Positions 30,206-36,317 of a stretch of DNA of 36,317 nucleotides are shown in pieces. This DNA comes from JAVBOF01 sp031550915 (lineage in GTDB: Bacteria; Bacillota; Clostridia; Christensenellales; MGBC116941). Positions within the stretch are counted from its first letter, which is position 1. The number at the start of each line of letters is the position of its first letter. Made by a program: the position numbers and the translations under genes. The notes under the pieces are model-generated. The model saw only the letters and a list, made by a program, of their open reading frames with translations, searched no databases and was not told the DNA's origin. Location of the stretch: contig JAVBOF010000120.1 in the NCBI GenBank assembly GCA_031550915.1, positions 1 through 36,317 on the forward strand, in the 5' to 3' direction.

Positions 30206-32010
30206 TCGCTCCTCGCGACAGTTATCGTGAATACCGAGCCTTCGTTCTCGGTGCTCTTGGCGGATATCTCCTCACCCAAAAGCTGCATTATCTGCTGCGC
30301 TATCGAAAGACCCAGACCCGTGCCTTCGGTGGAATGGGCTTTATCCGCCTTGTAAAACCGCTCAAATATATTCGGCAGGTCATCGTCGCTTATACCGCAT
30401 CCGGTATCGTATATATGCACATAGAAGCGCTTTTCGTCCCATTCGGTGCGCAGACCGATGATTCCGCCTTCGCAAGTGTATTTGATGGCGTTATCCAAAA
30501 GGATGACCAGCACCTGCTCTATCCTGTCGGAATTGCCGTAGGCTATAGGGTAATGTTCTTCCTGCAGGCTGAATTCAAAGCGTATGCCGGATTCTTCCGA
30601 AAGGATGGAATACCTCTCGGCAAGCTCCTGCAAAAGCTCATCAAGACGGAAGCGGCGCTTATCGAAAGCTTCGTTGCCGGATTGCAGGCGGGAAAGCTCC
30701 AAAAGATCATCTATCAGCCGTGAAAGGCGCAGGCACTCGTGCAAAATGTTTCCGTAAAAGCGTTTTACGCTGCTATCATCCTTCACCATGTTGTCCATCA
30801 GCGATTCGGACATGACGCGGATAGAGGAGACCGGCGTTCGCAGCTCGTGGGAAACGTTTGCAACGTAGTCGCGCCGCGTTTGCTCCAGTCGTTCAGATTC
30901 AGTGATATCCCTGAAAAGAGCCACAGCGCCGACTTTGCGGTTTTCATCATCTTCCAAAGGGGATATCTGCACGTTGAATATCTTATTTTTTATATATAGA
31001 TTGCGCGTGATGGCCACGCCGTTTTTGCAGGCATCGTCCATATCGGCCCAAAGCGCCTCGTCGTATATCACGCTAAGCCGCACCTTCAAGTCGCCGATGG
31101 GGCCAAACAGCCTTTCTATGGCTGGATTCATATGGGTTATAACGCCGTCTATATCCACAGCGATGATACCTTCAAAAAGGCCGTCCAAAATCTGCTGCAG
31201 CCTGTTTCTTTCGATGACCAGCGCGGATATCGTCCGGGATAGCTCGGAAGCAAGGTAGTTGAGGCTTTGCCCAAGCTGTCCTATCTCGCCGATGTTCGAT
31301 TCCTCCGTGCGCAGGGTGAAATCCCCCATAGCCATCGCCAGTGATACGTCCCTCATCTGCCGGATAGGCCGCACCATCCTTCTTGCCGCCAGGATCGTGG
31401 GCACAAGCATAAGCAAAAAACTAATAATAAGGCTCAAAAATAAAGCCCTATTTAAACCATACATGGCGTTGCGAACCTCTAAAACCGGCTTGGAAAGCGT
31501 TACCGCGCCCGTTACCACGCCCTCCCTGACGATAGGCACGCCAACAACAAGATAAGTTATATCCGCATCCTTGTATGTATAGATATTATGTATTTCTTCG
31601 CCGGAGAGTATATCGTCAAGCGGTTTGTCCATTATCATCATCATTACGGAGTCATCGCTGTGCGGGCTTACGGTGATATTTTCCCCGCTGTTGTTTACGG
31701 CGGGCGGGGCGTTGGCAGTAGATGCTCCGAACAGAAGTCTTTTGCCGGAATCAAAAATATGCAGCCGCGCGTCCCAGATATCCGAATCAAGCCTTAAAAG
31801 GCGTGCGAAGGATGAGTTTGGCGAATGGTCGTCCTCGTCATACACGCTGGCAACAGCCCGGGCACGGCTCATCATTTCATTTGTGCGGGATTCAAGATAG
31901 ATGCTTTGGGACATATAGAGGTATGGCCCGATTATAAGAAGTGTAGAGATTATAATTGCGGCAACCACAAGCAATATTATATTGCGGAGCAAATTGCTGC
32001 GAACTATCAT
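30199..32010 (-). CDS. PhoR-type sensor histidine kinase
   Basis: Two membrane helices (about 10-33 and 188-210) flank an extracytoplasmic domain of about 150 residues. Then come HAMP (about 211-262), a PAS domain (about 272-372, with GIIAVDIDGVITHMNPAIERLFG), HisKA with H388 in VSHELRTPVSS, and HATPase with N507 (LLDNAIKY), DTGCGI (535-540) and GTGLGLS (563-569). This architecture is that of PhoR/WalK-type kinases. The start overlaps the stop of the upstream regulator by ATGA, with GAGGTC as its ribosome binding site. 603 residues, complete. Confidence 0.93.
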   Translation of the reverse strand: MIVRSNLLRNIILLVVAAIIISTLLIIGPYLYMSQSIYLESRTNEMMSRARAVASVYDEDDHSPNSSFARLLRLDSDIWDARLHIFDSGKRLLFGASTANAPPAVNNSGENITVSPHSDDSVMMMIMDKPLDDILSGEEIHNIYTYKDADITYLVVGVPIVREGVVTGAVTLSKPVLEVRNAMYGLNRALFLSLIISFLLMLVPTILAARRMVRPIRQMRDVSLAMAMGDFTLRTEESNIGEIGQLGQSLNYLASELSRTISALVIERNRLQQILDGLFEGIIAVDIDGVITHMNPAIERLFGPIGDLKVRLSVIYDEALWADMDDACKNGVAITRNLYIKNKIFNVQISPLEDDENRKVGAVALFRDITESERLEQTRRDYVANVSHELRTPVSSIRVMSESLMDNMVKDDSSVKRFYGNILHECLRLSRLIDDLLELSRLQSGNEAFDKRRFRLDELLQELAERYSILSEESGIRFEFSLQEEHYPIAYGNSDRIEQVLVILLDNAIKYTCEGGIIGLRTEWDEKRFYVHIYDTGCGISDDDLPNIFERFYKADKAHSTEGTGLGLSIAQQIMQLLGEEISAKSTENEGSVFTITVARSEG

Positions 32011-32705
32011 TTTTTGACCTCAAATTTATATCCAACGCCGTAGATACTCTTGATGCCCCAAGGTACGCCCTCGGAAGGCAGCTTCTGGCGTATGCGCTTG
32101 ATCTGCGTATCCACTACGCGCGTATCCCCGAAGAAATCATAACCCCAAACCTTGGAAAGTATCTGCTCCCGGTTGAAGACCTGCCCGCTGTTGCACGCGA
32201 GCATATACAGCACCTCGACTTCCTTTGGGGTAAAGGCCAGAGGCTTGCCCATGCATAAAACCTCATATTGGGTAAGGCTTATTTCAAGGCCTTCGAAATA
32301 AAGCGTCTTGATATCGTCGCCGCTTTCACGCTGTTCGCTCAAACGGCGCAGTACGGCTTTTACGCGCGCAACGACCTCCCTGGGGCTGAAAGGCTTTACG
32401 ATATAATCATCGGCGCCCAGCTCCAGGCCCAATATCTTGTCTATCTCCTCGCCCTTGGCTGTAAGCATTATAATAGGCACGGAGCTTTCCTTGCGGACTT
32501 CCCGGCAAACGTCTATGCCGTTCTTCTTCGGCATCATCAAATCCAATATAACAAGGTCTGGTTGCGATTCGCGTATCCTGGCCAGCGCTTGCTCGCCGTC
32601 AAACGCGGATACATAGTTAAAGCCGTTATCCGCGAGATAGGCGCCGAGCGTTTCGTGTATTATAGGCTGATCGTCGCATATTAGGATGATTTGCTTGGTC
32701 TGCAA
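32007..32705 (-). CDS. PhoB-type response regulator
   Basis: OmpR-family regulator partnered with the following kinase. The receiver has D11-D12, phospho-acceptor D55 (VILDLMMPKKNG), T82 and K104 (IVKPFSPRE); the winged-helix domain (about 135-232) contains FTPKEVEVLYML and VWGYDFFGDTRVVDTQIKRI. It starts with TTG at 32705, ten nt after GGAGG; the next ATG in frame would cut into the receiver. Phosphate control is suggested only by family resemblance; no pst genes are near. Confidence 0.92.
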   Translation of the reverse strand: MQTKQIILICDDQPIIHETLGAYLADNGFNYVSAFDGEQALARIRESQPDLVILDLMMPKKNGIDVCREVRKESSVPIIMLTAKGEEIDKILGLELGADDYIVKPFSPREVVARVKAVLRRLSEQRESGDDIKTLYFEGLEISLTQYEVLCMGKPLAFTPKEVEVLYMLACNSGQVFNREQILSKVWGYDFFGDTRVVDTQIKRIRQKLPSEGVPWGIKSIYGVGYKFEVKK

Positions 32706-32726
32706 AAGAAATCCACCTCCACAACA

Positions 32727-32755
32727 ATTATAATGTTAAAAGAGGCGGCAGGCAA
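32727..32755 (-). promoter_or_regulatory. Possible promoter of the PhoB-type regulator
   Basis: Complement of 32750-32755 is TTGCCT and of 32727-32732 is TATAAT, with a 17-nt spacer. Transcription would start close to the ribosome binding site, giving a very short leader, so this is tentative. Confidence 0.35.
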
Positions 32756-32808
32756 TCATGTGGAGCTAATCTTCATAATTGTACATACTTGCGCCATAAT
32801 TGAGGCAA

Positions 32809-33837
32809 TTAATACCAATACGACAATATAATACGCAACAGGTCACCGGTGTTATATACCACATTGCCGGAAAGCGCGGGGGCGTCCGCTTTCTTATGTA
32901 GATATGCCTTGTCGCTATCGTCCTCGTCCAGCCCAAGGTTAGAGTTCAAATCTATAACATTATCCTCGAATATATCGTTACCGGGATCCTCGTCTGGCAT
33001 AGAATCGGAATCGGCTACCGAATTTTTGTCTATATCCAGAATTACGCCTATCTCCGCGGCATTGATAACCATCTCAGCAGCCGCGTTTGAAACCGTTTGC
33101 GTAAGCTTTATCAGTCTGTTTCCGCCTGGTTCGATAAGCGTATCCTGCAGGCCGGTATATACGAGAATATCGTTTTCAAGGCTCCAGCCTTCGTTTTCCG
33201 GCAGAGAGGAGTTGAAGATCATACCGTTTGCGCTCTGGTCGACGATGCGCGGCAGATAAAACGGCCTGTTGCCCTGGTTAAAAAGCTCGATGCCATAAAC
33301 TATGACATCGCCTTCGCGCACCGCCGGCAGAGGAGGGTCCGTCATCCTCTGGTTGTCGCCCTGTAAAACGCCGTTTATGGAAAACACGCTCTTCCTCAGC
33401 GCGGCGTCATAGTTTGCGCTGTCTTCCTTGGCCAGCAGGTTTATAGTGACCATATCTATGGTGTTTGAAAGGTTAAATCCGGCATAACCCTGGGAGAAAT
33501 CCGCGTTGAGTATATCCGCAAAATCGCTGTAAGCGTCCTTTATGATATAGCCTTCGGAAGCATACCAAAAGATGGTGTACGCTCCCGGCTCAAAGCCCTC
33601 CAGCAACGGCTTCGTATTGTCTTTGGAGGTTTCGCCCTCCGCGACCACCTCTCCGGATGAGCCAAAGCCTTTAATTATCTCAAAGCGCATATTATACGCG
33701 CTTTCATCCGTTATACCTCCGTCCAAAACGAGCGATACGCGGAGGCTTATATCGGGCTGCCCGCCATCCGCCAAAGCATGCGTGGGAACAAGGCATATGA
33801 ATAATAACAATGCTAAAAGTATACGTATATACTTCAA
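32809..33837 (-). CDS. Secreted protein with DUF11-like and acidic Ca-binding-like segments
   Basis: Not assigned to a named family. A signal peptide (about 1-23, cut likely after ALA) precedes a beta-rich 319-residue mature protein. A segment at about 170-265 (REGDVIVYGIELFNQGNRPF) reads like the DUF11 repeat of surface proteins. It is followed by an aspartate-rich stretch, DIDKNSVADSDSMPDEDPGN, resembling thrombospondin type 3 or EF-hand calcium loops. The start is TTG at 33837 after GGAGG. It lies 103 nt upstream of the two-component pair on the same strand, so it may be a cell-envelope target or input of that system; that is inference. Confidence 0.7.
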   Translation of the reverse strand: MKYIRILLALLLFICLVPTHALADGGQPDISLRVSLVLDGGITDESAYNMRFEIIKGFGSSGEVVAEGETSKDNTKPLLEGFEPGAYTIFWYASEGYIIKDAYSDFADILNADFSQGYAGFNLSNTIDMVTINLLAKEDSANYDAALRKSVFSINGVLQGDNQRMTDPPLPAVREGDVIVYGIELFNQGNRPFYLPRIVDQSANGMIFNSSLPENEGWSLENDILVYTGLQDTLIEPGGNRLIKLTQTVSNAAAEMVINAAEIGVILDIDKNSVADSDSMPDEDPGNDIFEDNVIDLNSNLGLDEDDSDKAYLHKKADAPALSGNVVYNTGDLLRIILSYWY

Positions 33838-33933
33838 TCACAATCGCCTCCATAATTCGGATAATAAATTTTATGAATATTATCGATGATTATGCATAAT
33901 TCGTCGAATCGTGACGATTTGTCATAGCGGCAT

Positions 33934-33963
33934 AAAAAAGGGGCATGGCCCGTGCCACACCCC
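33934..33963 (-). terminator. Intrinsic terminator of the acyl-CoA synthetase operon
   Basis: On the minus strand GGGGTGTGGC pairs with GCCATGCCCC (two G-T pairs) around an ACGG loop and is followed by six T. It lies 35 nt after the stop codon at 33998. Confidence 0.85.
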
Positions 33964-33997
33964 CGTATATATGCGTTTATTGGTTTTTATCCTGTAT

Positions 33998-35659
33998 TTA
34001 TGCCTTTTCCATATCCCGCTCGCGTATCTCCTTGCGTTTTATCTTGCCGGAAACGGTCTTTGGCAGCTCATCTACAAACGTAACTATGCGCGGGTATTTA
34101 TACGGCGCCGTCACCTTTTTAACATGGTTCTGCAAATCCTTCACCAGCTCATCGGAAGGCGCGTAACCCCTAGCTAAAACCACGGTCGCCTTAACTATCT
34201 GGCCGCGTGTTTCGTCGGGTACGGCGGATATCGCGCACTCGATTACGGCGGGGTGTTCCATCAGCGCGCTCTCTACCTCAAAAGGCCCGATGCGGTATCC
34301 GCTCGATTTTATAACGTCGTCCGCGCGGCCTACATACCAATAATAGCCGTTTTCATCCACCCAGCCGATATCGCCCGTGTGGTAATTGCCATGCTTCCAA
34401 CATTGGTCCGTCTTCTCCTGATCGCGGTAATAACCCAAAAACAGGCCGATTGGCTTTTCTTTGGATACATCAATTACTATCTCGCCTTCTTCGCCTGGAT
34501 CCACCTCGTTCCCGTCGTCGCCCAGCATACGAATACTATACCCTGGCGATGGTTTGCCCATTGAGCCGGGTACGGGGTCTACGCCGGGGTAAGTGCCGAT
34601 CATCGGCGTGGATTCGGATTGCCCGAAGGATTCGTATATCATAAGGCCCGTAAGGCTTTTGAACTGGTTGAAAACCTCCGGATTCAAAGGCTCTCCAGCG
34701 GTGGTGCAATGCTCCAGCGCGCTAAAATCATATTGCGAAAAATCTTCGGTTATCATAAACCGGTATATCGTAGGCGGCGCGCAAAAGCTTGTCACGCGGT
34801 ATTTGGCAATCTTCTCCATAAGGTTTTTCGGCACAAACTTTTCCATATCATAAACAAAGATCGCGCTGCCGCAAATCCATTGGCCGTATATCTTGCCCCA
34901 CGCGCATTTCGCCCAGCCGGTATCGGCAACGGTTATATGCAGGCTGCTTTCGTGCAGTCTGTGCCAATACTTCGCCGTAAGGATATGTCCAAGAGGGTAA
35001 ATATAATCATGCGCGACCATCTTTGGCAAACCCGTCGTTCCGGATGTAAAGAAGAGCAGAAGCAGATCATCATTCTTTGGCAGCTCATCGGCCGAAGGCT
35101 TCGGAAAATCGGAGGAAGCCGTTTGCATAGCTTCGTCCATATCGAGCCATCCCTCGCGCTTGCCGCCCACCAAGAGGCGGGATTGCAGGCTTTTGCTTTC
35201 CCCGGTGGATTCGTCTATGGAGCCAAGCAGCTCGTCGTCTTTGCATGCTATTATCATCTTTATATCCGCGGCGTTGTTGCGGTAGACGATATCCTTCTTT
35301 GTCAGCAGATGGGTAGCGGGGATGGCGATAGCGCCTATCTTGTGCAAAGCGACCATACAAAACCAAAACTCGTACCTGCGCTTTAACAGCAGCATAACGG
35401 CGTCGCCTTTTTTTATGCCCTGTGCCTTTATGATATTGGCAGCCTTGTTACTGTATTTTTTGATATCCGCGAAAGTGAAGCGTTCCTCTCCGCCTTCATC
35501 GTCGCACCAAACCATTGCAAGCTTGTCCGGCTCTGCTTCGGCAAAACCGTCGACGATATCGAAGCCGAAATTGAACTGCTTAGGCGGTATTATCTTAAAG
35601 TTATCGTAAAAATCCTCATATGAAGAAAAATCCGTTCTGGAAATGTATTTCTCAAACAT
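33998..35659 (-). CDS. Acyl-CoA synthetase, AMP-binding (ANL) family, ACSM-like
   Basis: Activates a carboxylic acid as an acyl-adenylate and then as a CoA thioester. The 553-residue product has the ATP loop FTSGTTGLPKM (204-214), YESFGQSE in the middle, the hinge region YWYVGRADDVIKSSGYRIGPFEVES, and the catalytic lysine K539 in PKTVSGKIKR. The sequence resembles medium-chain (ACSM) enzymes more than acetyl-CoA synthetase. The substrate cannot be read from sequence; aromatic, branched or medium-chain acids are candidates. ATG 35659 follows AAGGAG by nine nt, and it is 58 nt downstream of the HTH-cupin gene, in one operon. Confidence 0.92.
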   Translation of the reverse strand: MFEKYISRTDFSSYEDFYDNFKIIPPKQFNFGFDIVDGFAEAEPDKLAMVWCDDEGGEERFTFADIKKYSNKAANIIKAQGIKKGDAVMLLLKRRYEFWFCMVALHKIGAIAIPATHLLTKKDIVYRNNAADIKMIIACKDDELLGSIDESTGESKSLQSRLLVGGKREGWLDMDEAMQTASSDFPKPSADELPKNDDLLLLFFTSGTTGLPKMVAHDYIYPLGHILTAKYWHRLHESSLHITVADTGWAKCAWGKIYGQWICGSAIFVYDMEKFVPKNLMEKIAKYRVTSFCAPPTIYRFMITEDFSQYDFSALEHCTTAGEPLNPEVFNQFKSLTGLMIYESFGQSESTPMIGTYPGVDPVPGSMGKPSPGYSIRMLGDDGNEVDPGEEGEIVIDVSKEKPIGLFLGYYRDQEKTDQCWKHGNYHTGDIGWVDENGYYWYVGRADDVIKSSGYRIGPFEVESALMEHPAVIECAISAVPDETRGQIVKATVVLARGYAPSDELVKDLQNHVKKVTAPYKYPRIVTFVDELPKTVSGKIKRKEIRERDMEKA

Positions 35660-35717
35660 CAGCGTAACTCCTTAGCATAATCCCATAATAAAGGTAAAAT
35701 ATAATTTGGCCGGCCTT

Positions 35718-36278
35718 TTAATCGTCCTTGTCTAAAACGATGGCCAAAAACTTGGCGGGCTCCGGCCCAGTGACGGAGAATCCGTGCATATAGGATGAGT
35801 CGAGGTAGATGCTGTCCCCGGGCGACATCTCTATCTTGTGCCCCTCGATATACATCGTAATATTGCCGGATATCAGGTAATCGAACTCGTGGCCGGTGTG
35901 CGCGTTCAAAACGACGGGATCCGCGCTTGGATCCATCGTGACGAGAAAAGGCTCGATCTTCTTATGCTTAAAGGTATATGCCAGGCTTTGGTAATGGTAT
36001 TGCGGAAAACGCGAAACCTCCAGCCCCTTGTCATGCTTTGTATACGCAAACATATTCAGCTTTGGGTTGCTGCCCGTCAAAAGCTCAATAACATCCACGC
36101 CAAAACGGTTGGCGACCTTGCAAAGGAACCCGATTGGCAGATCCTTATTACCAGATTCATACTCAAGGTATTTGTCCACGCCCATTTCAACCTCACGGGC
36201 AATATCTTCAACGCTGATATCGCAAATATCGCGCAGTTCCTTTATCCTTTTGGCAATATCCTTTATATTGTCCGTCAT
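35718..36278 (-). CDS. HTH (XRE) and cupin transcriptional regulator
   Basis: A 186-residue regulator. The N-terminal XRE helix-turn-helix (about 8-65) contains ISVEDIAREVEMGVDKYLEYE, and the C-terminal cupin (about 105-180) carries HTGHEFDYLISGNITMYIEG and the LDSSYMHGF motif with His165. Such proteins often sense small ligands through the cupin. Placed immediately upstream of the acyl-CoA synthetase on the same strand, it most likely controls that gene and possibly itself. ATG 36278 follows AAAGGAG. Confidence 0.9.
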   Translation of the reverse strand: MTDNIKDIAKRIKELRDICDISVEDIAREVEMGVDKYLEYESGNKDLPIGFLCKVANRFGVDVIELLTGSNPKLNMFAYTKHDKGLEVSRFPQYHYQSLAYTFKHKKIEPFLVTMDPSADPVVLNAHTGHEFDYLISGNITMYIEGHKIEMSPGDSIYLDSSYMHGFSVTGPEPAKFLAIVLDKDD

Positions 36279-36317
36279 TTTGCTCTCTCCTTTAAGAAAA
36301 GTATTTAATAAGTATAA

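Noticed and set aside
1..36317. CRISPR arrays, tRNA or rRNA genes, insertion sequences
   Set aside because: No direct-repeat/spacer pattern, no cloverleaf, no rRNA-like stretch and no transposase-like protein was found by reading both strands.

Overview
The window is a chromosomal segment of a Gram-positive, Clostridia-type Bacillota bacterium. The evidence is the strong AGGAGG ribosome binding sites, consensus sigma-A promoters, the KOW protein gene between map and infA, a 315-residue RpoA that begins MIEIEKP, and zinc-ribbon forms of S14, S4, L33 and L36. Base composition is moderate. The long L17 and the N-terminally extended L22 suggest a less-studied clostridial lineage, possibly near Christensenellales, but that placement is tentative.

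Left part (1-5190). larE-larB-larC make the nickel-pincer nucleotide cofactor and end at a terminator; larA is not in the window. Two half-size TauE/SafE membrane genes face them. A 46-residue zinc-ribbon gene and a secreted peptidoglycan/polysaccharide deacetylase with a Big_2 domain follow. A hairpin-bearing A/G-rich repeat separates the deacetylase from the ribosomal genes.

Translation core (5190-25080). The minus-strand block, read right to left, is rpmG-secE-nusG-rplK-rplA and then rplJ-rplL. It has a promoter in front of rpmG, a second promoter plus L10 leader in front of rplJ, and an L1-binding-like hairpin in front of both rplK and rplA. rplL ends at a terminator, so rpoB, rpoC and the str operon (rpsL, rpsG, fusA, tuf) are not adjacent. 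Divergently, the S10-spc-alpha super-operon runs from rpsJ to rplQ without interruption: rpsJ, rplC, D, W, B, rpsS, rplV, rpsC, rplP, rpmC, rpsQ, rplN, X, E, rpsZ, rpsH, rplF, R, rpsE, rpmD, rplO, secY, adk, map, KOW gene, infA, rpmJ, rpsM, K, D, rpoA, rplQ. Its long 5' leader can fold into an extended multi-branch structure, and a second structured element precedes rpsM. Several genes, including rplB, rplR, infA and rpmJ, start with TTG.

Right part (25080-36317). An OmpR-type regulator and a histidine kinase are coupled to a membrane-anchored protein and a lipoprotein, a layout like WalRK with YycH/YycI. A gene-poor stretch with 12-nt tandem repeats and a 58-residue SHOCT-like gene follow. 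On the minus strand lie a PhoB/PhoR-type two-component pair preceded by a secreted repeat-domain protein, and an operon of a HTH-cupin regulator plus an acyl-CoA synthetase.

The most interesting material is regulatory RNA: the S10 leader, the paired L1 sites and the pre-rpsM element. The two-component system with its two extracytoplasmic partners is next.
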